Below are positions 1 to 5,222 of a DNA stretch of 8,850 nucleotides, in pieces; position 1 is the stretch's first letter; the number at the start of each line of letters is the position of its first letter. Position numbers and translations under genes: made by a program. The stretch comes from Chloroflexota bacterium (lineage in GTDB: Bacteria > Chloroflexota > Dehalococcoidia > Lucifugimonadales > UBA3495): positions 1 through 8,850 of the forward strand of contig JADFPM010000105.1 in NCBI GenBank assembly GCA_022562335.1, read 5' to 3'. The notes below the pieces were generated by a model. That model had not been told where the DNA came from. It worked only from the letters and a program-made list of their open reading frames with translations, and did not search any database.

Positions 1-346
1 CCAAGAACTGGGGACGCTGGGAAATAACCACCATCCCATATTCGGCCAATCCTTGTGTCTTGGCTTGGTCATAAGCGGTTTGCGCCTGTTCGCCGGAGGC
101 AAAAACCGATTCGAACAGGAGCCTGCCCAGGTTGCTCAAACCGGTTTCCACAGCTTGGGACCGGCCGGGATCAGGCTCGCCTGTCGGGGAGTCTAGGAAA
201 TACCAATCCAGTTCCTGCCGGTCGGACCCTTGTAAGGCGACGGAGAATTCCGTGGGTTCACCCTCGGTCAGGCGGTCCCCGTCTACGATGCTTAATTGGA
301 CCTGGCCGGTCTCGGCAAGGTCGATGATATGAAATTCGTGGGTCAC
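1..346 (-). CDS. N-terminal part of a probable CHAT-domain protein (cut by window edge)
   Basis: Reading the minus strand from a GTG at 344-346 gives 115 open codons that run off the left edge. GTG is chosen because an in-frame TAA lies a few codons upstream and GGAG (plus-strand CTCC, 355-358) sits 8 nt before it; the next in-frame ATG is about 110 codons later. Visible pieces are LDWYFLDSP (about residues 46-54) and LSNLGRLLFESVFAS (about 70-84). This pairing of a 'WYxxD' segment with a 'lGrxLFeavF' helix resembles the region before the caspase-like CHAT peptidase domain in many multidomain bacterial CHAT proteins. The catalytic His and Cys would lie beyond the edge and are not visible. CHAT proteins act as caspase-like proteases or scaffolds, some in defence or cell-death systems. 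The family call rests on remembered motif resemblance only. Confidence 0.6.
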   Translation of the reverse strand, partial: MTHEFHIIDLAETGQVQLSIVDGDRLTEGEPTEFSVALQGSDRQELDWYFLDSPTGEPDPGRSQAVETGLSNLGRLLFESVFASGEQAQTAYDQAKTQGLAEYGMVVISQRPQFL

Positions 347-354
347 CGGTATAT

Positions 355-358
355 CTCC
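355..358 (-). promoter_or_regulatory. Ribosome binding site of the CHAT-like gene
   Basis: GGAG on the minus strand, 8 nt before the GTG start. It decides the start, because the frame is closed just upstream and no ATG is available. Confidence 0.6.
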
Positions 359-473
359 AGGTGATTATCTGGCAGCGGAGCTTGGTCCCAGCCCGGCGTT
401 GGCGGTCAAAACCGTTCCTTATTGGGTCACGCGCCGGGCACCGGCCCCGCACGGGCTTCTGGTCATGGGTTCC

Positions 474-502
474 TTGTCAATAAAAATCGGGTGGGTTAGA
501 AT
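474..502 (+). promoter_or_regulatory. Sigma70-type promoter candidate
   Basis: TTGTCA (474-479), a 17-bp spacer, then TAGAAT (497-502). Each hexamer matches the consensus at five of six positions and the spacing is ideal. The predicted start is near 509, about 374 nt before the flavin protein gene, so it either gives a very long leader or drives an unannotated transcript. Confidence 0.5.
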
Positions 503-590
503 CTCCCAAAATCGATCCGGGCCGGCCGGGCTCGGCATCACGCCCATTCCAGGCCGGTCCGGTGTGTTCAGGACCCTAGCAAACCAACGC

Positions 591-596
591 ATTATA
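591..596 (-). promoter_or_regulatory. Possible -10 box for the CHAT-like gene
   Basis: The minus strand reads a perfect TATAAT here, but no good -35 box lies 16-18 bp upstream and there is no extended -10 TG. If used, the CHAT-like mRNA would have a leader of about 240 nt. Weak evidence. Confidence 0.2.
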
Positions 597-770
597 CTAC
601 CGGCGAAACGCACTTGGGACATCAGATCGGCTTTACCATGATCAAGGCTCCCAGCCGGGATGATCCTATGGCGGCAAGCCCTAATGCCGCGGTGGTTACT
701 GAAGTATTACGCCTACAATCGGCATATCAACCTGTTTAAGGCAATTGAGTATCCTCAGATAAAATCACTA

Positions 771-802
771 GGTTACCCATATTTAGGCACAGCAGGGTAA
801 CC
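771..802. repeat. Perfect 8-bp inverted repeat, possible operator
   Basis: GGTTACCC (771-778) and GGGTAACC (795-802) are exact reverse complements separated by 16 bp, so the arm centres are 24 bp apart. The repeat lies about 80 bp upstream of the flavin protein start. It could be a dimeric regulator site or an RNA hairpin; no T-run follows, so it is not an intrinsic terminator. Confidence 0.4.
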
Positions 803-867
803 GCAGTGTACCGTTAAGTAAGGCCCCGCGGACATCCGGCCTGAATGTCAGCGATCAAATCATGCAG

Positions 868-874
868 AGGAGAG
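868..874 (+). promoter_or_regulatory. Ribosome binding site deciding the start of the flavin protein
   Basis: AGGAGAG lies 8 nt before the ATG at 883. An earlier in-frame ATG at 862 would place this Shine-Dalgarno inside the coding region and would itself lack one, so 883 is preferred. Confidence 0.7.
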
Positions 875-882
875 ATAGGAAA

Positions 883-1302
883 ATGATCCAGCTAACGGAC
901 GAAATGAAAGAGTTGCTCTACTCGGCCCTGGCCGATGGCTATACCCCCCTGGTGGGAACAGCATCCAAAGACGGGTGGCCGCAGATCAGCCCCAAGGGCA
1001 GCGTCATGGTCTACGACTCGGAAACCCTTGCCTATTGGGAGCGGTCCAAGCGGTCAGCCATGGATAACCTGGCGGAGAACCCAAAGGTGGTCATCTACTA
1101 CAACAACCAGGCCACCCGGACCCGCTGGCGTTTCTACGGCACCGCCACCATCCACGAATCAGGCGCCATCCGCGACGATGTCATGAGCAAGACGATACAG
1201 GCCGAGCTTGACCGGGACCCCGAGCTTAAGGGAGTCGCCGTGTTGGTCAAGGTGGAAAAGGTGGGTGAGCTATCGGGCAACATCCTTCAACAGCGGGATT
1301 GA
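883..1302 (+). CDS. PNPOx-like split-barrel flavin-binding protein
   Basis: This 139-residue soluble protein matches the pyridoxamine 5'-phosphate oxidase-related superfamily, small FMN-binding split beta-barrel proteins. Visible marks are YTPLVGTASKDGWPQISPKGS (residues 20-40, with the PKGS turn), the YW segment after DSETLA at 51-52, and the NLAENPKVVI strand (62-71) followed by RTRWRFYGTATI (79-90). Members bind FMN, heme or F420 and reduce or sequester varied substrates; vitamin B6 synthesis is unlikely for this short single-domain branch. The start at 883 is set by the AGGAGAG site, which removes seven residues (MQRRDRK) from the longest frame. The gene is convergent with the TPP gene, with 22 bp between the stops, and has no operon partner. 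Family is fairly sure; substrate and exact cofactor are unknown. Confidence 0.8.
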   Translation: MIQLTDEMKELLYSALADGYTPLVGTASKDGWPQISPKGSVMVYDSETLAYWERSKRSAMDNLAENPKVVIYYNNQATRTRWRFYGTATIHESGAIRDDVMSKTIQAELDRDPELKGVAVLVKVEKVGELSGNILQQRD

Positions 1303-1324
1303 TGCCCGGTTTCTGATGACCGGC

Positions 1325-3043
1325 CTATGTCTCACCGGCGCGCCGGGCGTCGGCTCGCCATTCGTCGGGGCTGGGGCCGCGGTCGATGAGTATATCGATC
1401 ACCGCCGGCAATCCCGACGCCTGGGCCTGGCGGATGGCGTCGGGGATGTCTTTCGAGTCGGACACCTGGATCCCGAAGGCGCCGAATCCCCGGGCCACCG
1501 CGGCGTTATCGGTGGTGACGAATTCCGAGGCTATCCGGCGGTCTTCGGCTTGGTGTTGACGCACCATGCCCAGCGCGCCGTCGTTGAACACGAAGCAGAG
1601 GATCGGCAGGTCGTACTGCACGGCGGTGGACAGGGCGTTGACCACCATCATGTAGCCGCCGTCGCCGGTGACCGCAACCACCGGGCGGTCTCCATAGACC
1701 AGCTTCAAGCCCACCGCGGCCGGCAAGGCCCAACCCATGCCCGCCGTGCCGCCGGGGCAGAAGAAGGTGTTGGCCTGGCGGGATTTGTAGAAGTGGGCCA
1801 TCCAGGTCCGGTTGTTCCCCGCGTCCAGGGCAAACACCGTCGACGGGTCCAGGCACTCCTGCAACTGGGCCACCAGGCGTTGTGGCTTGACCGGCGAGCT
1901 GTCCCGGTGCATCTCCGGGTCGTCAAAAAAGCCCGAATCCTGCTTCTTTCCCGGAATGGAATCGGTCCACTGCTGCCGGTTGGACGACGTGCTGGAAGCC
2001 GCCTGGGATGATGCTTCCACCAGCTGGCTCAGGATGCTGCCGGCGTCGCCGATGAGACCCAGTTCCACGGGAAAGGTCCAACCGGCGTTGCGGTCGTCGA
2101 TGTCGATCTGGATGATCTTCTGCCGCCGCGGGTCGAAGATGTTGGGCCGCTCCCGCACCGTGTCTTGAGGGGTCAGCTTGGCCCCTACCACCACCACCAC
2201 GTCCGCCTCGCCCACCGCCTTATTGGCCGCATCCTGGCCGTATACTCCCACCATGCCCAGGGCCAGGGGATGGGTCTCGGCGATGGCGCTTTTGCCTTTG
2301 TAACTGGTGGCCACCGGCATTCCCCACATCTCGGCCAATTGTTGCAGCTGGGCGTGGGACTTGGACATGTGGACCCCGTTGCCCGCCACCAGCACCGGGC
2401 GGCTGGCCTGGGAGAGTATCTCCACGGCGCGCTCGATGTCCTGGGGCGCGCTCTGGGGTTTGGACATGTTCAGGTATCCCGCCGTGTCGTGGATGAAGGG
2501 AGGCGATTCCAGGTCCACCTCGCCGCCGATGGCCGCCGAGCGCATGACCACGGCCGCGGGTCCCGGCCGGCCGCTGGTGGCGTGTTTTATCGCCAGTTGC
2601 GTCCCGATGGCCGCTTCCTTGGGATTGGTTGCCAGCGTCGTGTATTTGGTCATGGCTTTGAAGATGGACGGTAGATCTATGCTGCCGTATTCACCGGCGC
2701 CCGATTGATTGGCCGCGTGCATGGCCACCCCGCCGTCGGAGGTGTCGGTGAGGATCAGCATGGGGGAACTGCTCAGCATGGCCTCCATTATCCCGAAGGT
2801 GGCGTTGGAGCCGATGAACAATCCCTGGCCCATGACCACGGCGGGTTTGCCCGTGGCGCGCCCCGTGGCGTCGGCCATGATCGCCGCCGTCTGTTCGTGG
2901 CGGCACAGGATGGTCTTGATCCGGTCTTCTTTTCCAACGAGGAAGTTGTAGATCTGGCCGGTGCCGCCGCCGGGGATCCCGAAGACGTATTCGATCCCGG
3001 CTTCCTCAAGGAATTGAACTATCAGCTCGCTGGAACTGGGCAT
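1325..3043 (-). CDS. Acetolactate-synthase-like TPP-dependent enzyme (paralogue 1)
   Basis: A 572-residue enzyme of the acetolactate synthase/POX family with the usual three domains: N-terminal PYR domain (about 1-165), central domain (about 200-340) and C-terminal PP domain (about 390-555). The catalytic glutamate that activates TPP is E50 in CRHEQTAA. The metal/TPP motif starts with GDGG at 460-463 and ends with ND at 487-488. Such enzymes decarboxylate 2-oxo acids and ligate or release the aldehyde unit. The usual GPGxxN loop after the glutamate is replaced by GQGLFIGSN (72-80), so this is probably not a standard IlvB. The ATG at 3043 is preferred over an upstream TTG at 3097 because GGAGG (3048-3052) precedes it. 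It diverges from the second TPP gene across 297 bp and has its own promoter. No ilvN-like small subunit is adjacent. Substrate unknown. Confidence 0.85.
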   Translation of the reverse strand: MPSSSELIVQFLEEAGIEYVFGIPGGGTGQIYNFLVGKEDRIKTILCRHEQTAAIMADATGRATGKPAVVMGQGLFIGSNATFGIMEAMLSSSPMLILTDTSDGGVAMHAANQSGAGEYGSIDLPSIFKAMTKYTTLATNPKEAAIGTQLAIKHATSGRPGPAAVVMRSAAIGGEVDLESPPFIHDTAGYLNMSKPQSAPQDIERAVEILSQASRPVLVAGNGVHMSKSHAQLQQLAEMWGMPVATSYKGKSAIAETHPLALGMVGVYGQDAANKAVGEADVVVVVGAKLTPQDTVRERPNIFDPRRQKIIQIDIDDRNAGWTFPVELGLIGDAGSILSQLVEASSQAASSTSSNRQQWTDSIPGKKQDSGFFDDPEMHRDSSPVKPQRLVAQLQECLDPSTVFALDAGNNRTWMAHFYKSRQANTFFCPGGTAGMGWALPAAVGLKLVYGDRPVVAVTGDGGYMMVVNALSTAVQYDLPILCFVFNDGALGMVRQHQAEDRRIASEFVTTDNAAVARGFGAFGIQVSDSKDIPDAIRQAQASGLPAVIDILIDRGPSPDEWRADARRAGET

Positions 3044-3047
3044 GGGA

Positions 3048-3052
3048 CCTCC
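3048..3052 (-). promoter_or_regulatory. Ribosome binding site of TPP enzyme 1
   Basis: GGAGG on the minus strand (plus-strand CCTCC) lies 4 nt before the ATG. It supports the 3043 start against the longer TTG-initiated frame from 3097. Confidence 0.65.
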
Positions 3053-3080
3053 AAAGAGCAATCGATGGTTGGGACTGTGC

Positions 3081-3120
3081 GGGCGGCGGATACGCAACCT
3101 GATTCATGGCTCCGCCGCCC
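3081..3120 (-). promoter_or_regulatory. 10-bp perfect hairpin in the leader of TPP enzyme 1
   Basis: GGGCGGCGGA (3081-3090) and TCCGCCGCCC (3111-3120) are exact reverse complements around a 20-nt loop. The hairpin lies between the predicted start near 3156 and the ribosome binding site at 3048-3052, so a very stable GC-rich stem would form in the mRNA leader. No T-run follows on the minus strand, so it is not a simple intrinsic terminator. A role in translation control or mRNA stability is inference. Confidence 0.55.
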
Positions 3121-3158
3121 CGGACCCGCTCCGGACCCGCTCCGGACCCGCTCCGGAC
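3120..3158. repeat. 11-bp tandem repeat, three full copies plus a partial one
   Basis: The unit CCGGACCCGCT occurs exactly at 3120-3130, 3131-3141 and 3142-3152, followed by a partial CCGGAC (3153-3158). The junctions create TCCGGA palindromes 11 bp apart, about one helical turn. The array starts immediately downstream of the -10 box for TPP enzyme 1 and overlaps its predicted transcription start. On the mRNA-sense strand the units read as regularly spaced GG/GGG tracts with 3-nt gaps. Confidence 0.85.
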
Positions 3159-3162
3159 TCGG

Positions 3163-3191
3163 ATGATACCTTCCGCCTAGGGCACGGTCAA
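3163..3191 (-). promoter_or_regulatory. Sigma70-type promoter of TPP enzyme 1
   Basis: The minus strand reads TTGACC (3186-3191), a 17-bp spacer and TATCAT (3163-3168), each five of six to the consensus. The predicted start is near 3156, giving a leader of about 113 nt that contains the tandem repeat and the 10-bp hairpin. Confidence 0.6.
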
Positions 3192-3195
3192 CCTT

Positions 3196-3220
3196 GCGGT
3201 TAAACGGTAAAGTTTGCCGC
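3196..3220. promoter_or_regulatory. Imperfect inverted repeat between the two divergent promoters
   Basis: GCGGTTAAAC (3196-3205) faces GTTTGCCGC (3212-3220); AAAC/GTTT and GCGG/CCGC pair with a short mismatch. It lies between the -35 boxes of the divergent promoters (3186-3191 and 3250-3255), where one regulator could act on both genes. Operator function is inference. Confidence 0.3.
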
Positions 3221-3249
3221 CGCCGCCGGTTTATCGCGCTTAGGTGACG

Positions 3250-3278
3250 TTGACCATGACCCCGCTGTGGCTTAGAAT
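3250..3278 (+). promoter_or_regulatory. Sigma70-type promoter of TPP enzyme 2
   Basis: TTGACC (3250-3255), a 17-bp spacer, then TAGAAT (3273-3278). The predicted start is near 3285, a leader of about 56 nt before the ATG. The -35 lies 58 bp from the -35 of the opposite promoter. Confidence 0.65.
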
Positions 3279-3331
3279 CCCGGCAATTCACATAACGTAA
3301 GGATCAAGACATTCCGATAGACGTTAAATAG

Positions 3332-3338
3332 GGAGGAG
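3332..3338 (+). promoter_or_regulatory. Strong ribosome binding site of TPP enzyme 2
   Basis: GGAGGAG ends 2 nt before the ATG at 3341; its GGAGG core (3332-3336) leaves 4 nt, as at TPP enzyme 1. Together with the upstream promoter it fixes the start. Confidence 0.7.
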
Positions 3339-3340
3339 AC

Positions 3341-5026
3341 ATGCGGGCAGCAGACGCTCTGGTCAAAGCCCTGGAGGCGGAGGGAGTCACCTATATCTCC
3401 GGGTTCGCCGGCGGGGGTCTGGCGCCCCTGTTCCCGGCCCTGAGGGAATCGGAAACCATAAAGTTGTTCGCCGCCCGCCACGAGCGTTTGGGCGTCGAGA
3501 TCGCCGACGGATACGCCAGGGCCACGGGCAAGGTGGGAGTCGCCGCCACCGGCACCGGCCCGGGGGCCACCAACACCCTCACCGGCATCGCCGGCGCCTT
3601 CGCCGATAACATCCCGGTGTTGCTTCTGATGGGCCAGCACCCGCTGCGCAACCTGGGCAAGGAGTACCAGCAGGAAGTCTCGTCCAGCATCTTCGACACG
3701 CTGGTCAAATGGAAGGGCACCATCACCAGGGCCGACGAGGTTTCCACCATCATGCGCCGCGCGTTCACCAACCTGCGCTCGGGTTCGCCGGGGCCGGTGG
3801 TGGTTGAGATGCCCCAGGACGTGATGAATTCCGAGATGCCCGACGACGCCTTTGCCTACCAGCCGGTGGGTCCGGGCCGCCGCCCCGCCGCCGACCCCGG
3901 GGACATAGAGAAAGCCGCCGACCTGTTGGTGGAGGCCAAATATCCCATCCTCAACCTGGGCGGCGGGGTCTTGTCGGCCGGCGCCGCCGAGGAAGCCAAG
4001 GAACTGGCGGAACTGCTGTCGATGCCCGTGGCCACCACGCTGGTGGGCAAGGGTGTTTTCCCCGAAGACCATCCGCTGTCCCTGGGGCTGGGCGTTTATC
4101 CCCGCAGCAAGTACGCCACGGGCCCCGCTCTGCACATAAACCGCAAGGCCGACGTGGTCCTGGCCTTGGGTAACTCATACCGCTTGCCCAACGGCACCGA
4201 CGGGCGTCCCATCCCCGAGGGCGTGAAATTGATCCACGTCAACGCCGATGAAGGAGACCTTAATAAGACCTATCAGGCGGACGTGGCGATCTTGGCCGAC
4301 GCCAAGCTGGCGCTGCAGGACCTGCTCCAGGCGGTGAAAGACCGGCTGGGACCGGGCCGCGGCGGGTTGAAGGAAGAGGTGGTGGCCGAGATCCAACAGG
4401 CCAGGGACAAGTGGCTGGGCGAGTGGATGCCCACCTTTACCGATACGTCTACGCCCACCAACGGCTACCGGGTGATCTACGACCTGATGCAGGTGATAGA
4501 CAAGGACAAGACCATCGCGGTGCATGACGCCGGGGGCAGCCGGGGATACCTTAGCCCCTTCTGGGTGGCCACCAAGCCCCGCAACTACATCGGCATGGGC
4601 GGCATGGCGGCCATGGGTTGGTCCATGGGCGGGGCCGTTGGGGCCAAGCTGGGCCGGCCCGATCACCTGGTGGTGCACCTGATTGGCGACGCCTCCTTCG
4701 GCATGACCGGAATGGAGATAGAGACGGCCGTGCGCATGGGACTGCCGACCCTGACGGTATTGATCAACAACGGCGGCACCGGGGGCGGGATCATGGGCAT
4801 GGAGCGTCCCGGGGGAGCGCCGCCGGCCTTTGCCCAATTGGGGGGCAACTTCAGCCAGGTGGCCATGGCTTTGGGCGCCTACGCCGAGCGGGTGGAACAG
4901 CCCGGTGAGTTGACCGAAGCCTACCGGCGGGCCATCCGGGCCACCGAAAACGGCCAGGCCGCGATGGTGGAAGTGATGATAAAACCCATGCGCACTCCCG
5001 ACCTCCCCGACGACTGGTCGTTGTAA
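3341..5026 (+). CDS. Acetolactate-synthase-like TPP-dependent enzyme (paralogue 2)
   Basis: A 561-residue enzyme with full three-domain TPP-enzyme architecture: PYR domain about 1-165, central domain about 185-335, PP domain about 375-550. E48 in AARHERLGVEIADGYARATG is the expected catalytic glutamate, and GTGPGATNTLTG (71-82) is the canonical GPGxxN loop. The metal/TPP motif runs from GDA (449-451, where GDG is usual) to NN (476-477). It resembles acetolactate synthase, 2-hydroxyacyl-CoA lyase and related 'thiamine pyrophosphate-requiring' proteins; sequence alone does not separate these. It differs clearly from the divergent neighbour in both signature loops, so the two are not a recent duplication. 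A strong promoter and Shine-Dalgarno precede it. Formamidase follows 196 bp downstream on the same strand, possibly co-transcribed. Active enzyme likely; reaction unknown. Confidence 0.85.
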   Translation: MRAADALVKALEAEGVTYISGFAGGGLAPLFPALRESETIKLFAARHERLGVEIADGYARATGKVGVAATGTGPGATNTLTGIAGAFADNIPVLLLMGQHPLRNLGKEYQQEVSSSIFDTLVKWKGTITRADEVSTIMRRAFTNLRSGSPGPVVVEMPQDVMNSEMPDDAFAYQPVGPGRRPAADPGDIEKAADLLVEAKYPILNLGGGVLSAGAAEEAKELAELLSMPVATTLVGKGVFPEDHPLSLGLGVYPRSKYATGPALHINRKADVVLALGNSYRLPNGTDGRPIPEGVKLIHVNADEGDLNKTYQADVAILADAKLALQDLLQAVKDRLGPGRGGLKEEVVAEIQQARDKWLGEWMPTFTDTSTPTNGYRVIYDLMQVIDKDKTIAVHDAGGSRGYLSPFWVATKPRNYIGMGGMAAMGWSMGGAVGAKLGRPDHLVVHLIGDASFGMTGMEIETAVRMGLPTLTVLINNGGTGGGIMGMERPGGAPPAFAQLGGNFSQVAMALGAYAERVEQPGELTEAYRRAIRATENGQAAMVEVMIKPMRTPDLPDDWSL

Positions 5027-5060
5027 GCCTGGAGTACCTCGTTATTGTTGGATCTATGAA

Positions 5061-5158
5061 TACGATTTCACCCCCATCCTAACCTTCCCCCGTGAAGGGG
5101 GAAGGGACAAGTACTCTCCCCCTCGAAGGGGGAGAGTTAGAGTGGGGGTGAAATCGTA
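5061..5158. repeat. 98-bp palindromic element, REP/MITE-like, with two inner hairpins
   Basis: The outer arms are 22 nt each (5061-5082 and 5137-5158) and pair except for two central positions; the shared end begins TACGATTTCACCCCCA. Inside are two perfect hairpins: CCTTCCCCC with GGGGGAAGG (5083-5091 and 5097-5105, loop GTGAA) and ACTCTCCCCC with GGGGGAGAGT (5113-5122 and 5128-5137, loop TCGAA), joined by a 7-nt linker. The whole can fold as a cruciform/cloverleaf. It has no coding content and sits between two genes, like dispersed REP/BIME or MITE repeats. In RNA it could end transcription of TPP enzyme 2 or protect its 3' end. I see no clear target-site duplication. Confidence 0.75.
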
Positions 5159-5212
5159 AATAACCAACAGATCTCTATCGAAGCGGCGCCCCAAGCAATA
5201 CCATTCGCTTAA

Positions 5213-5217
5213 AAGGA
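5213..5217 (+). promoter_or_regulatory. Ribosome binding site of the formamidase gene
   Basis: AAGGA lies 5 nt before the ATG at 5223. I found no convincing sigma70 promoter between the palindromic element and this site, which leaves read-through from the TPP gene possible. Confidence 0.55.
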
Positions 5218-5222
5218 TACCC

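Larger units (their letters stand above)
347..882. other. 536-bp divergent intergenic region without a convincing gene
   Basis: This stretch separates the minus-strand CHAT-like gene from the plus-strand flavin protein. Open frames inside it (for example minus 419-622, and a 33-codon plus frame at 638-739) lack a ribosome binding site and family features. It holds a plus-strand promoter candidate (474-502), a minus-strand TATAAT (591-596), a GCGGCA/TGCCGC hairpin (671-676 and 685-690, 8-nt loop), a GGTCC/GGACC hairpin (556-560 and 571-575) and a perfect 8-bp inverted repeat (771-802). I see no tRNA and no riboswitch I can recognise. Confidence 0.6.

Noticed and set aside
419..622. 67-codon minus-strand open frame upstream of the CHAT-like gene
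   Set aside because: It has no ribosome binding site and no recognisable domain, and its composition looks like GC-rich non-coding DNA.
638..739. 33-codon plus-strand small open frame ending in TAA
   Set aside because: No Shine-Dalgarno precedes the ATG, and it overlaps a hairpin; too short to support without conservation data.
1306..1323. CCGGT/ACCGG hairpin between convergent stops, as a bidirectional terminator
   Set aside because: The stem is only 5 bp, and no T-run follows on either strand.
3009..3107. Upstream open frame in the TPP enzyme 1 leader that overlaps its start, considered as an attenuation leader peptide
   Set aside because: It lacks runs of Val, Leu or Ile codons and a properly spaced Shine-Dalgarno, and no attenuator T-run follows the leader hairpin.
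1325..5026. Standard ilvBN branched-chain amino-acid operon
   Set aside because: No small regulatory subunit, ketol-acid reductoisomerase or dihydroxy-acid dehydratase is present, and the two TPP genes diverge.
5051..5175. GATCT-containing flanks of the palindromic element as a target-site duplication
   Set aside because: The flanking sequences match only loosely and do not abut the element ends.
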